A stretch of 64,000 bases of DNA from Variovorax ginsengisoli (GTDB lineage Bacteria; Pseudomonadota; Gammaproteobacteria; Burkholderiales; Burkholderiaceae_C), in contig NZ_JAUSRO010000007.1 of the NCBI RefSeq assembly GCF_030811835.1, forward strand, positions 62,001-126,000. Reading direction: 5' to 3'. The notes beneath the pieces were generated by a model, which did not search any database, had not been told where the DNA came from, and saw only the letters and a program-made list of their open reading frames with translations. This document shows positions 9,276-21,465 of the stretch, in pieces (within the stretch, counting starts at the first letter, position 1; every line of letters begins with the position of its first letter). Made by a program: the position numbers and the translations under genes.

Positions 9276-10217
9276 ATGAACGTCATTCCCGTGATCGCCA
9301 TCCACGGCGGCGCCGGCACCATTGCCGCCGTCCCTCCCGGTTCCCTGGCCGCGCAGCCTTACCACGATGCGCTGCACGCGATCGTCAGCGCTGCACAGGC
9401 GCTGCTGCTGGGCGGCGGCAAGGCACTCGACGCGGTCACGCTGGCCGTGGAGATGTTGGAGGACTGCCCGCTCTTCAACGCGGGCCACGGCGCGGTGTTC
9501 ACCCACGACGAGACCCACGAGCTCGACGCCGCCGTGATGGACGGCGCCGACCTGCGCGCCGGCGCGGTGGCCGGCGTCAGCCACATCCGCCGTCCGGTGC
9601 GCGCCGCCCGTGCCGTGATGCAGGACGGCACGCATGTGCTGCTCGCCGGTATGGGCGCCGAAGCCTTCGCGCGCGAGCAGGGGCTGGAGATGGTCGACCC
9701 GTCGTACTTCTCCACCGAGGCGCGGCGCCAGCAGCTGCGCCATGCGCGTTCGGCCGACCGCGTGGCGCTCGACCACGACGGCGCACCGCTGGTCGAAGGC
9801 AGCAAGTTCGGCACCGTGGGCGCGGTGGCGCTCGACATGCACGGCCATCTGGCGGCGGCTACGTCCACCGGCGGCATGACCAACAAGCGCGTCGGGCGTA
9901 TCGGCGATTCGCCGCTGATCGGCGCGGGCACCTATGCCGACGACCGCAGCGCGGCTGTTTCCTGCACCGGCAGCGGCGAGATGTTCATGCGCGCCGTGGC
10001 GGCTTACGACATCTGCGCGCGCATGCGCTACGCCGGCGCATCGCTGCAGCAGGCCGCCGATGCCATGGTGCACGAGACGCTGCCCGCCATCGGCGGGCGG
10101 GGCGGACTGATCGCGGTCGACCGGCTGGGCAATGTCTGCCTGCCTTTCAACACCGAGGGCATGTACCGCGCCCATGCCCGCGGCGCCGAAGCGCCGCACA
10201 CCGCCGTTCACCGCTGA
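9276..10217 (+). CDS. iaaA: Isoaspartyl peptidase / L-asparaginase precursor
   Basis: This Ntn-hydrolase cleaves beta-aspartyl (isoaspartyl) dipeptides and L-asparagine after cutting itself into two subunits. The 313-residue product has the expected start (AIHGGAGT). The autocleavage site is KFGTVGAVALD, with Thr180 as the new N-terminal nucleophile, and is followed by AAATSTGGMTNKRVGRIGDSP. Length and residues match E. coli IaaA. In E. coli iaaA also heads the gsiABCD operon, and the same order is found here, which supports both calls. Confidence 0.95.
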   Translation: MNVIPVIAIHGGAGTIAAVPPGSLAAQPYHDALHAIVSAAQALLLGGGKALDAVTLAVEMLEDCPLFNAGHGAVFTHDETHELDAAVMDGADLRAGAVAGVSHIRRPVRAARAVMQDGTHVLLAGMGAEAFAREQGLEMVDPSYFSTEARRQQLRHARSADRVALDHDGAPLVEGSKFGTVGAVALDMHGHLAAATSTGGMTNKRVGRIGDSPLIGAGTYADDRSAAVSCTGSGEMFMRAVAAYDICARMRYAGASLQQAADAMVHETLPAIGGRGGLIAVDRLGNVCLPFNTEGMYRAHARGAEAPHTAVHR

Positions 10218-10229
10218 ATCGGGTTGCCC

Positions 10230-12125
<1,896 letters not shown>

Positions 12126-12183
12126 CGCGCTTTCAGTTCTTTCACTTTCATCCCCACCCCAACGACTTCAAAGGAGTCTTCGC

Positions 12184-13722
12184 ATGTTCACCCAACGCCT
12201 TTCCCGAATCGCAGGCGCGCTGGCACTGGCCGGCGTCGCGCTGTCCGCCCATGCCGCCAAGGATGTGGTTGTCGCAGTGCAGTCGAACTTCACGACGACC
12301 GACCCGTACGACGCCAACGACACGCTGTCGCAGGCCGTCGCCAAGTCCTTCTACCAAGGCCTCTACGGCTTCGACAAGGACATGAAGATGGTGCCGGTGC
12401 TCGCCACCGGCTACACCGTCAGCCCGGACGGTCTGGTCTACACGATCAAGCTGCGCAGCGGCGTCAAGTTCCATGACGGCACCGACTTCAACGCCGAAGC
12501 GGTGAAGGCCACCTTCGACCGCGTGACCAACCCCGACAACAAGCTCAAGCGCTACAACCTCTACAAGAACATCGCCAAGACCGAAGCGGTCGACGCGACC
12601 ACGGTCAAGTTCACGCTCACCGAGCCCTTCTCTCCGTTCATGAATACGCTGGCGCATCCGTCGGCCGTGATCATCTCGCCGGCCGCGTTGGCCAAGTTCG
12701 GCAGCAAGGGCATTGCGCAGAACCCGGTGGGCACCGGCCCCTTCAAGTTCGTCGAGTGGAAGTCGACCGACTACCTGAAGGTCGCGAAGTTCGACGGCTA
12801 CTGGCGCAAGGGCTACCCCAAGGTCGACACGATCACCTGGCGCCCTGTGGTGGACAACAACACCCGCGCCGCGATGATGCAGACCAACGAGGCGCACTTC
12901 GCCTTCCCGATGCCGCCGGAAGCCGCGCAGACGCTGCAGGGCAAGCCCAGCCTGGAAGTCACGGCGGCGCCGTCGATCATCCAGCGCTACATCTCGTTCA
13001 ACACGCAGCAAAAGCCCTTCGACAACCCGAAGGTGCGTGAAGCCATCAACTACGCGATCAACAAGGAAGCGCTGGTCAAGGTGGCCTTCTCCGGCTACGC
13101 GATCCCGGCCGAAGGCGTGCTGCCCAAGGGTGTCGACGGCGCGGTCAAGCTGGGCCCGTGGCCCTACAACCCGACCAAGGCGAAGGAACTGCTGAAGGAA
13201 GCCGGCTACCCGAACGGCTTCGAGAGCATCCTCTGGTCGGCCTACAACTACACGACCGCGCAGAAGGTGATCCAGTTCGTGCAGCAGCAGCTGGGCCAGG
13301 TCGGCATCAAGGTGCAGGTGCAGGCGCTCGAAGCCGGCCAGCGCGTCGAACGCGTCGAGAGCGCGCAGGACCCGGCCACCGCTCCGGTACGCATGTACTA
13401 CGTGGGCTGGTCGTCGTCGACCGGTGAAGCCGACTGGGCGCTGCGTCCGCTGCTGGCCTCCGAATCGTTCCCGCCGAAGCTCTTCAACACGGCCTACTAC
13501 AAGAACGACGAAGTCGACGCCGGCATCAAGAAGGCACTGGTCACCACCGACCCGGCCGCCAAGGCCAAGGTCTATGCCGATGTGCAGCAACGCATCTGGA
13601 AGGACGCACCCTGGGCCTTCCTGGTGACGGAGCAACTGCTGTCGGTGCGCGCGCGCAACCTGGCCGGTTTCTACGTGATCCCGGACGGCAGCTTCAACTT
13701 CGACGAAGTCGAGCTGAAGTAG
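12184..13722 (+). CDS. gsiB: Periplasmic glutathione/peptide-binding protein GsiB
   Basis: This is a 512-residue substrate-binding protein of the SBP_bac_5 family, with a Sec signal peptide ending ALSAHA near residue 26. The mature start [18 protein letters not shown] and the family signature [29 protein letters not shown] are clear. The later segment [29 protein letters not shown] is also typical. It captures glutathione or short peptides in the periplasm and delivers them to GsiCD. A good AAAGGAGTC ribosome site precedes the ATG, consistent with the high expression usual for binding proteins. The gene lies 58 bases after gsiA. Confidence 0.93.
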   Translation: MFTQRLSRIAGALALAGVALSAHAAKDVVVAVQSNFTTTDPYDANDTLSQAVAKSFYQGLYGFDKDMKMVPVLATGYTVSPDGLVYTIKLRSGVKFHDGTDFNAEAVKATFDRVTNPDNKLKRYNLYKNIAKTEAVDATTVKFTLTEPFSPFMNTLAHPSAVIISPAALAKFGSKGIAQNPVGTGPFKFVEWKSTDYLKVAKFDGYWRKGYPKVDTITWRPVVDNNTRAAMMQTNEAHFAFPMPPEAAQTLQGKPSLEVTAAPSIIQRYISFNTQQKPFDNPKVREAINYAINKEALVKVAFSGYAIPAEGVLPKGVDGAVKLGPWPYNPTKAKELLKEAGYPNGFESILWSAYNYTTAQKVIQFVQQQLGQVGIKVQVQALEAGQRVERVESAQDPATAPVRMYYVGWSSSTGEADWALRPLLASESFPPKLFNTAYYKNDEVDAGIKKALVTTDPAAKAKVYADVQQRIWKDAPWAFLVTEQLLSVRARNLAGFYVIPDGSFNFDEVELK

Positions 13723-13746
13723 ACGCAACGCAGCCGTTCAGCGACG

Positions 13747-14667
13747 ATGACTTCCTACATCCTCAAGCGCCTGCTGGGTCTGCTGCCGACGCTCTTCATC
13801 GTCGCGGTGCTGGTGTTCCTGTTCGTCCACATGCTGCCGGGCGACCCGGCTCGGCTCGCGGCGGGCGTTGACGCCAGCCCCGAGACGGTCGAACTGGTCC
13901 GCCAGGACCTGGGGCTCGACAAGCCGATGCCCCAGCAGTTCCTCAACTTCTTCGTGAACATCGTGCAGGGCGACTTCGGTCACTCGCTGCGTTCGAAGCG
14001 GCCGGTGTCCACCGAGATCGCCGAGCGCTTCATGCCGACGCTGCTCCTCACCATCACCAGCATGGTCTGGGCGGTGGTCTTCGGCATGGTGATCGGCATC
14101 GTCTCCGCCGTGTACCGCAACCAATGGCCCGACCGCATCGGCATGACGCTGGCGGTGTCGGGCATCTCCTTTCCCGCGTTTGCGCTGGGCATGCTGCTGA
14201 TGCAGGTGTTCTCGGTGCAACTGGGCTGGCTGCCCACCGTCGGTGCCGATTCGTGGCGCCACTACATCCTGCCCTCGCTCACGCTGGGCGCGGCGGTGGC
14301 CGCCGTGATGGCGCGCTTCACGCGCTCGTCGTTCATCGAGGTGATCCAGGAAGACTTCGTGCGCACCGCGCGCGCCAAGGGCGTGAGCGAGAAGTGGGTT
14401 GTGCTCAAGCACTGCCTGCGCAATGCGCTCATTCCTGTCGTCACCATGATGGGCCTGCAGTTCGGCTTCCTGCTGGGCGGCTCGATCGTGGTCGAGGCCG
14501 TCTTCAACTGGCCGGGGCTGGGCCGCCTGCTGGTCGACGCGATCGAGATGCGCGACTACCCCATCATCCAGACGCTCGTGCTGCTCTTCTCGCTCGAGTT
14601 CATCCTGATCAACCTCGTGGTCGACGTGCTGTATGGCTTCATCAACCCGACCATCCGCTACAAGTGA
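13747..14667 (+). CDS. gsiC: Glutathione/peptide ABC importer permease GsiC
   Basis: The 306-residue inner-membrane protein has the DppB/OppB permease plan. An N-terminal membrane helix ([31 protein letters not shown]) is followed by five more helices. The cytoplasmic EAA loop ([27 protein letters not shown]) contacts the ATPase. It pairs with GsiD to form the transport channel and is co-transcribed in gsiBCD. Confidence 0.93.
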   Translation: MTSYILKRLLGLLPTLFIVAVLVFLFVHMLPGDPARLAAGVDASPETVELVRQDLGLDKPMPQQFLNFFVNIVQGDFGHSLRSKRPVSTEIAERFMPTLLLTITSMVWAVVFGMVIGIVSAVYRNQWPDRIGMTLAVSGISFPAFALGMLLMQVFSVQLGWLPTVGADSWRHYILPSLTLGAAVAAVMARFTRSSFIEVIQEDFVRTARAKGVSEKWVVLKHCLRNALIPVVTMMGLQFGFLLGGSIVVEAVFNWPGLGRLLVDAIEMRDYPIIQTLVLLFSLEFILINLVVDVLYGFINPTIRYK

Positions 14668-14677
14668 AGCCCCGACC

Positions 14678-15562
14678 ATGACGATTTCTTCCACGGTCGC
14701 CGCCGACCACACGGTGCGCACGCCCTGGCGTGAGTTCTGGCGCAAGTTCCGCATGCAGCACGTCGCCTTCGGCGCGCTGATCTTTGTGGTGCTGCTGGTG
14801 CTGGTCGCGGTGCTTGCGCCGTGGATCGTGCCCTTCGATCCCGAGAACTTCTTCGACTACGACCGCATCAACCAGGGCCCGTCGGCCATGCACTGGTTCG
14901 GCGTCGACCCGCTGGGTCGCGACATCTTCAGCCGCATTCTGATGGGCACGCGCATCTCACTGGCCGCGGGCTTCTTCTCGGTGGTGCTGGGTGCCATCAT
15001 CGGCACCGTGTTCGGCCTGCTGGCGGGCTACTACGGCGGCTGGTGGGACCGCATCGTCATGCGCATCTCCGACGTGCTGTTCGCCTTCCCGGGCGTGCTG
15101 CTCGCGCTGGGCGTGGTGGCGATCCTCGGCAGCGGGATGATCAACGTGGTGATCGCGGTGTCGGTGTTCAGCGTGCCGGCCTTCGCGCGCCTGGTGCGCG
15201 GCAACACGCTGGTGCTCAAGAACCTCACCTACATCGAGGCCACGCAGAGCATCGGTGCGAGCGACCGCACCATCCTTCTACGGCACATCCTGCCGGGCAC
15301 CATCTCGGCCATCGTCGTGTACTTCACGATGCGGCTGGGCACCTCGATCATCACGGCGGCGAGCCTGTCCTTCCTCGGTCTGGGCGCGCAGCCGCCGACG
15401 CCGGAATGGGGCGCGATGCTCAACGAGGCGCGCGCCGACATGGTCAACGCGCCGCACGTGGCGCTGTTCCCGTCGCTCGCGATCTTCTTCACGGTGCTGG
15501 CCTTCAACCTGCTGGGTGACGGCCTGCGCGACGCGCTCGATCCGAAGATCGACCGGCTGTAG
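14678..15562 (+). CDS. gsiD: Glutathione/peptide ABC importer permease GsiD
   Basis: The 294-residue protein is a DppC/OppC-type permease. It has an N-terminal oligopeptide-permease C segment ([30 protein letters not shown]). The conserved periplasmic stretch [25 protein letters not shown] comes next. The EAA loop lies near residues 185-215 ([22 protein letters not shown]). The ATG at 14678 is ten bases after the gsiC stop. Together with gsiA-C this completes the importer. Confidence 0.93.
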   Translation: MTISSTVAADHTVRTPWREFWRKFRMQHVAFGALIFVVLLVLVAVLAPWIVPFDPENFFDYDRINQGPSAMHWFGVDPLGRDIFSRILMGTRISLAAGFFSVVLGAIIGTVFGLLAGYYGGWWDRIVMRISDVLFAFPGVLLALGVVAILGSGMINVVIAVSVFSVPAFARLVRGNTLVLKNLTYIEATQSIGASDRTILLRHILPGTISAIVVYFTMRLGTSIITAASLSFLGLGAQPPTPEWGAMLNEARADMVNAPHVALFPSLAIFFTVLAFNLLGDGLRDALDPKIDRL

Positions 15563-15564
15563 AC

Positions 15565-16614
15565 ATGGCGGTCCCGGTCCCACGCATCGGCCGGCTGCCC
15601 TCGGGCCGGCGTGATGCGATCACCGACGTGGCGGGTGTCACCGTCGGGCATGTGACGCTCGACGAAGGCGATGTGCACACCGGTGTGACCGTAGTGCGCC
15701 CGCATGGCGGCGACCCATACCTGCAGCGTGTGCCGGCCGGCTTCACGGTGCTCAACGGCTTCGGCAAGAGCGTGGGGCTGATGCAGGTCGAGGAACTGGG
15801 CGTGCTGGAGACGCCCATCGCACTGACCAACACCTTCGCGGTGCCTGCGGTCGCCGCGGCGCAGATCCGCCAGTGCGTGGCGGCCAACCCCGATTGCGGC
15901 CGCGGCCTGCCCACGGTCAACCCGCTGGTCTTCGAGTGCAACGACGGTTTCCTCAACGACCTCCAGCGCATGGCGGTCGGCGAGGTCGACTACCAGCGCG
16001 CCTGGTCGACCGCAAGCGCCGACTTCGCGCAGGGCTCGGTCGGCGCGGGGCGCGGCATGACGAGCTTCGGGTTGAAGGGCGGCATCGGCAGCGCATCGCG
16101 GCTTGCCGGCGCGCACACCGTCGGCGCGCTGGTGCTGGCCAACTATGGCGTGCGCGACAACCTCGTGATTGCGGGGCATGCGGTCGATCCGCCGAGCCCC
16201 AGCGTGCCCGTCGAGCCCGAGAAGGGCTCGATCATCATCCTGATCGCAACCGATGCGCCGCTCGACGCGCGCCAGTTGCGCCGGTTATCGTTGCGCGCGG
16301 GCGCGGGCCTCGCGCGCACCGGCTCGGTCTTCGGGCACGGCAGCGGTGACATCGCGCTGGCCTTCTCGACCGCCTACACGCTGCCGCAGCGGCCGGGCGA
16401 GCCGATGCCGGCCGTGGCGATGCTGCACGACGCGCTGCTCGACGGCCTGTTCCAGGCGGTGGCCGACAGCGTGGAGCAGGCCATCCTGCACGCGCTGTGG
16501 CGGGCAACTGCCTTCGTCGGCCGCGATGGCCACGCGCGGCCCGCACTGGCCGACCTGCTGCGCGATGCGCCAACCGACGCCTTCGCTCCCCTCACCCTCA
16601 TCAAGCCCTCATGA
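15565..16614 (+). CDS. DmpA-type aminopeptidase (P1 / S58 family)
   Basis: The 349-residue product belongs to the self-processing S58 family, which includes the D-/L-aminopeptidase DmpA and beta-peptidyl aminopeptidases. It begins with the typical PRIGRLPSGRRDAITDVAGVTVGH and contains NPLVFECNDGFLND and GAGRGMTSFGLKGGIGSASR. The segment EKGSIIILIATDAPLDARQLRRL places the likely autocleavage site at Gly221-Ser222, which leaves a 128-residue small subunit, close to that of DmpA. It starts two bases after gsiD and overlaps the next gene by four bases, so it is part of the operon. It would trim imported peptides that carry D- or beta-amino acids. Substrate choice is inferred. Confidence 0.9.
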   Translation: MAVPVPRIGRLPSGRRDAITDVAGVTVGHVTLDEGDVHTGVTVVRPHGGDPYLQRVPAGFTVLNGFGKSVGLMQVEELGVLETPIALTNTFAVPAVAAAQIRQCVAANPDCGRGLPTVNPLVFECNDGFLNDLQRMAVGEVDYQRAWSTASADFAQGSVGAGRGMTSFGLKGGIGSASRLAGAHTVGALVLANYGVRDNLVIAGHAVDPPSPSVPVEPEKGSIIILIATDAPLDARQLRRLSLRAGAGLARTGSVFGHGSGDIALAFSTAYTLPQRPGEPMPAVAMLHDALLDGLFQAVADSVEQAILHALWRATAFVGRDGHARPALADLLRDAPTDAFAPLTLIKPS

Positions 16615-17429
16615 AAATCTTGATCTCCACCGACATCGAAGGCGTGGCCGGCGTCTACCACCCGCAGCAGACGCGCGCAGGCAACGGCGAGTACGAACGC
16701 GCCCGTCGCTGGATGACCGACGAAGCCAACGCCGCCATCGCCGGTGCCTTCGACGGCGGCGCGACCGAGGTCTACGTCAACGACTCGCATGGCGACTTCC
16801 GCAACCTGCTGCCCGACGGGCTCGATCCGCGCGCGCAGGCGATCCAGGGCAAGCCGCGCTACCTCAGCATGGTGGCCGGCGTGGAGCTGGGCATCGACGG
16901 CGTCTGCATGGTCGGCTACCACGCACGCGCGCAGGGCGCGGGCATCCTCGCGCACACCATCAACAGCTTCGCCTTCGCAGGCATCGAGTTCGATGGCCAG
17001 CCGATGAGCGAGGCCGGCCTTTACGGCGCGCTTGCGGGCGAGTACGGCGCGCCGGTGCTGATGGCCAGCGGCGACGACCTGTTCATCACCGAGAACCGTC
17101 CGCTGTTCCCGCATGCGACCTTCGTGCAGACCAAGCGCGCGACGGGCCAGACCAGCGGCATCTCGCTGTCGCCCGCGCAGTCCTGTGCGGCGATCCGCGC
17201 GGGCGTTGTCGAAGCGATGGCCGCGCGTGCGGCCGCCAAAGCGCTCGTGTGGCCCACGCCGCTGCGCGTGACGCTGCGCACCCAGACGCCAGCCATGGCC
17301 GATCTGTTCTGCCAGTGGCCGACCTTCGAGCGCGTCGCGCCGGTGGAACTGCGCTTTGCGGCGCCGAGCGTCGAGCATGCGGTGCGCATGCTCAATTGCT
17401 GCTCGGCGATGTCGGCTATGCTGCGCTAG
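16611..17429 (+). CDS. M55-family D-aminopeptidase (DppA-like)
   Basis: The 272-residue protein matches B. subtilis DppA, a zinc D-aminopeptidase that cuts D-Ala from peptides. The known zinc ligands line up: Asp8 and Glu10 in [10 protein letters not shown], His60 in VNDSHGDF, His104 in VGYHARAQ and Glu134. The catalytic His115 (ILAHTIN) is also present. DppA works in the cytoplasm on imported peptidoglycan-type peptides. The ATG overlaps the stop of the DmpA gene (ATGA). Its stop codon overlaps the stop of the convergent argC gene within the palindrome CTAG. Confidence 0.92.
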   Translation: MKILISTDIEGVAGVYHPQQTRAGNGEYERARRWMTDEANAAIAGAFDGGATEVYVNDSHGDFRNLLPDGLDPRAQAIQGKPRYLSMVAGVELGIDGVCMVGYHARAQGAGILAHTINSFAFAGIEFDGQPMSEAGLYGALAGEYGAPVLMASGDDLFITENRPLFPHATFVQTKRATGQTSGISLSPAQSCAAIRAGVVEAMAARAAAKALVWPTPLRVTLRTQTPAMADLFCQWPTFERVAPVELRFAAPSVEHAVRMLNCCSAMSAMLR

Positions 17430-18349
17430 ATCCCGAGCATCAACTTGAGGTTCTGCACCGCCGCGCCGCTGGCGCCCTTGCCCAGGTTGTCCAGGCGCGC
17501 GATGACGACCGCATGGCGATGGTCCTCGTTCGGGAACACGCGCAGTTCGAGCTGGTTGGTGTCGTTGAGCGCGGTAGGCTCCAGCTTGCCGTCTTCGGTC
17601 GGCGGCAGCACCGACACGAACCGGTCGGGGGTGTTGCTGCGCGCATAGTGCGCGGCCAGTGCGTCGTGCAGGTCGCTGGCCTTCGGCTTGCCGGGCAGGT
17701 CGTCCAGATGCAGTGGCAGCTGCACCAGCATGCCCTGCTTGAAGTTGCCCACCGAGGGGATGAAGACCGGCCGGCGTGTGAGGCCGGTGAACTTCATGAT
17801 CTCGGGGATGTGCTTGTGCTTGAGCCCCAGCGCGTAGGTCTCGAAGGGCGCAGCTTCGCCTTTTTCGTAGGCTTCGATCATGGGGCGACCGCCGCCCGAG
17901 TAGCCGCTGACCGAGGGCAGGGCGACCGGGAAGTCGGCCGGCAGCAGCCCCGCATCGATCAGCGGACGCAGGATGGCGATGGCGCCGGTGGCATAGCAGC
18001 CGGGATTGCCCACGCGGTCGGCCTGCGCCACGGCCTGCCAGTGGCCTTCGACGAGTTCCGGGAAGCCGAAGGTCCAGGCCGGGTTCGTGCGGTGCGCGGT
18101 GGAGGCGTCGATGATCTTCGGCTTGGTGCCGGACAACTGGTCGATCAGCGCGACCGACTCGATGGCCGCGTCGTCGTGCAGGCAAAGCACCACGAGGTCG
18201 ACGCCGGCCATCAGCTCGCGCTTGGCGGCGACGTCCTTGCGCAGCTCGGGCGCGATGCTCACGAGCTCGATATTCGCCATCGTTGCGAGACGTTCGCGGA
18301 TCTGAAGGCCGGTGGTACCAGCCTCGCCGTCGATGAAAACCTTGGCCAT
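17426..18349 (-). CDS. argC: N-acetyl-gamma-glutamyl-phosphate reductase, type 2
   Basis: ArgC reduces N-acetylglutamyl phosphate to the semialdehyde with NADPH in arginine synthesis. The 307-residue product is of the short type 2 form. It has the N-terminal nucleotide-binding segment [18 protein letters not shown] and the active-site motif [13 protein letters not shown] with Cys118. [15 protein letters not shown] and the C-terminal [19 protein letters not shown] follow. The ATG at 18349 begins exactly at the conserved MAKVFIDG; in-frame sequence further upstream belongs to the argC-sucC spacer. No other arginine genes are adjacent. Confidence 0.95.
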   Translation of the reverse strand: MAKVFIDGEAGTTGLQIRERLATMANIELVSIAPELRKDVAAKRELMAGVDLVVLCLHDDAAIESVALIDQLSGTKPKIIDASTAHRTNPAWTFGFPELVEGHWQAVAQADRVGNPGCYATGAIAILRPLIDAGLLPADFPVALPSVSGYSGGGRPMIEAYEKGEAAPFETYALGLKHKHIPEIMKFTGLTRRPVFIPSVGNFKQGMLVQLPLHLDDLPGKPKASDLHDALAAHYARSNTPDRFVSVLPPTEDGKLEPTALNDTNQLELRVFPNEDHRHAVVIARLDNLGKGASGAAVQNLKLMLGI

Positions 18350-18416
18350 GGTGGGTGTGCTCACGAGAGTCGAGGGATTGACCGCGCTGCCAAGTCGGGC
18401 TTGTTGCGGCGCACCA

Positions 18417-18425
18417 TGATACAGT
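18417..18425 (+). promoter_or_regulatory. Candidate extended -10 promoter of sucCD
   Basis: TGATACAGT matches an extended -10 element (TG-N-TACAGT) about 100 bases before sucC, in the 175-base spacer divergent from argC. No well-spaced -35 hexamer is visible. This is a by-eye call. Confidence 0.3.
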
Positions 18426-18524
18426 CTGCGGTTGTCCCCCGCCCCCGCCCGTTCCAGGCGCCGTGGCCTGCGGACAACAGCCAATTCAGACTCCGTTCTC
18501 AACCCCCGTTCCGAGAGACACCTC

Positions 18525-19688
<1,164 letters not shown>

Positions 19689-19698
19689 GGAATAAGTC

Positions 19699-20592
19699 AT
19701 GTCGATCTACATCAACAAAGACACCAAGGTCATCACGCAAGGCATCACCGGCAAGACCGGTCAGTTCCACACGGAAAAGTGCCAGGAATACGCGAACGGC
19801 AAGAACGCCTTCGTCGCCGGTGTGAATCCGAAGAAGGCCGGCGAGTCGATCTTCGGCATTCCAATCTTCGGTTCCGTCAAGGAAGCCGCATCGCAGACCG
19901 GCGCGACCGTGTCGGTGATCTACGTGCCGCCTCCGGGCGCCGCTGCCGCCATCTGGGAAGCCGTCGAAGCCGACCTGGACATGGCCATCTGCATCACCGA
20001 AGGCATTCCGGTCAAGGACATGCTCGAAGTGCGCAACAAGATGAAGGCCAAGGAAGCCGCCGGCGGCAAGAAGACGCTGCTGCTCGGCCCGAACTGCCCC
20101 GGCCTGATTACGCCCGACGAAATCAAGATCGGCATCATGCCCGGCCACATCCACCGCAAGGGTCGCATCGGCGTGGTCTCGCGCTCGGGCACGCTGACCT
20201 ATGAAGCCGTGGCACAGCTCACCGAAATCGGCCTGGGCCAATCGTCGGCAGTCGGCATCGGCGGCGACCCGATCAACGGTCTGAAGCACATCGACGTGAT
20301 GAAGGCCTTCAACGACGATCCGGACACCGACGCAGTCATCATGATCGGCGAAATCGGCGGCCCGGACGAAGCCGACGCCGCACGCTGGTGCAAGCTCAAC
20401 ATGAAGAAGCCGGTGGTCGGCTTCATCGCTGGCGTGACCGCACCTCCGGGCAAGCGCATGGGCCACGCCGGCGCGCTGATCTCGGGCGGTGCCGACACGG
20501 CCGATGCCAAGCTCGCCATCATGGAAGAGTCGGGCTTCACCGTGACGCGCAACTTCTCGGAACTCGCGAAGCTGCTAAAGGCCAAGCTCTGA
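19699..20592 (+). CDS. sucD: Succinyl-CoA synthetase alpha subunit
   Basis: SucD carries the CoA-binding domain and the active-site histidine that is phosphorylated in the reaction. The 297-residue product begins with [23 protein letters not shown]. It contains [21 protein letters not shown] and ends with [18 protein letters not shown], and the phospho-His segment [11 protein letters not shown] lies near residue 255. It is co-transcribed with sucC and followed by a strong terminator. Confidence 0.98.
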   Translation: MSIYINKDTKVITQGITGKTGQFHTEKCQEYANGKNAFVAGVNPKKAGESIFGIPIFGSVKEAASQTGATVSVIYVPPPGAAAAIWEAVEADLDMAICITEGIPVKDMLEVRNKMKAKEAAGGKKTLLLGPNCPGLITPDEIKIGIMPGHIHRKGRIGVVSRSGTLTYEAVAQLTEIGLGQSSAVGIGGDPINGLKHIDVMKAFNDDPDTDAVIMIGEIGGPDEADAARWCKLNMKKPVVGFIAGVTAPPGKRMGHAGALISGGADTADAKLAIMEESGFTVTRNFSELAKLLKAKL

Positions 20593-20635
20593 TCTGAGGC
20601 CCCGCGCCTTCTGAACTGAGCACTCCAAAAACGGC

Positions 20636-20668
20636 AAAGCGCTCGCAGCTTCGGTTGCGAGCGCTTTT
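20636..20668 (+). terminator. Rho-independent terminator of sucCD
   Basis: A perfect 12-base-pair stem (AAAGCGCTCGCA pairing with TGCGAGCGCTTT) with an eight-base loop containing TTCG ends in TTTTGT. It lies 43 bases after the sucD stop and separates sucCD from the next gene. Confidence 0.9.
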
Positions 20669-20699
20669 GTCCGTGTATCAATAACAAAGGAGAAGACAA

Positions 20700-21383
20700 G
20701 TGGACATGCTGCAAACGGCAGACTTCTGGATCGGTCTGGTCAAGATCATCTGGATCAACATCATTCTCTCGGGCGACAACGCGGTCGTGATCGCGCTGGC
20801 CGCCCGTTCCTTGCCCCCGGCGCAGCAGAAGAAGGCTGTGCTGATCGGGTCGGGCGCGGCCGTGGTGCTGCGCATCGCGCTGACCGTGGTGGCCGCACGC
20901 CTGCTGGCGTTGCCCTATCTGCAGATCGTTGGTGGCCTGCTGCTGCTGTACATCGGTTTCCAGTTGCTCAGCGACGAGGAAGACGGCGAGGGCGAGTCCA
21001 AGGAGTACGGCAGCATGTTCGCGGCCGTGCGCACCATCCTCATTGCCGACCTGGTGATGAGCCTGGACAACGTGATCGCCGTGGCGGCTGCCGCGCAAGG
21101 CAACAACATGCTGCTGATCCTGGGCCTGGCCATCAGCATTCCGCTGGTGATCTTCGGCAGCACGATGATGATCAAGCTCATGGAGCGTTTCCCCATCATC
21201 GTGATGCTGGGCGCTGCGCTGATCGGCTGGGTCGGTGGCGAGACCATTGCGGGCGACGTGGCGTTGCGGGACGTGGTCGAGGACAACCCGTGGCTGCACT
21301 ATGTGGCGGCGGCACTGGGTGCGGCTTTCGTGGTGATTTCGGGCCGCTGGATGCAGGTGCGCGCGCACCGCGCCGCGCACTGA
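20700..21383 (+). CDS. TerC-family integral membrane protein
   Basis: The 227-residue protein has the TerC fold. The two acidic membrane motifs are IILSGDNAVVIALAAR near residue 22 and VMSLDNVIAVAAAAQ near residue 120. Several other membrane helices are present. Some family members (MeeF/MeeY, Alx) export manganese or load metal into secreted enzymes. GTG at 20700 is chosen because the AAAGGAG site is seven bases upstream; an ATG at 20706 is the alternative. Unlike its paralogue at 30.2-31.0 kb, it has no riboswitch and follows the sucD terminator directly. The substrate is inferred. Confidence 0.88.
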   Translation: MDMLQTADFWIGLVKIIWINIILSGDNAVVIALAARSLPPAQQKKAVLIGSGAAVVLRIALTVVAARLLALPYLQIVGGLLLLYIGFQLLSDEEDGEGESKEYGSMFAAVRTILIADLVMSLDNVIAVAAAAQGNNMLLILGLAISIPLVIFGSTMMIKLMERFPIIVMLGAALIGWVGGETIAGDVALRDVVEDNPWLHYVAAALGAAFVVISGRWMQVRAHRAAH

Positions 21384-21465
21384 ACACCGACGCGCGGCCC
21401 ACGTTCAACGGCGACGCAGCGGCTGCGCCCATGACACACCCGGCGGCCACTGCTGCAGGCCCACC

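Noticed and set aside
18401..18425. TTGTTG/TACAGT as a standard sucCD promoter
   Set aside because: The spacer is only 13 bases, too short for sigma-70; only the extended -10 is kept as a weak candidate.
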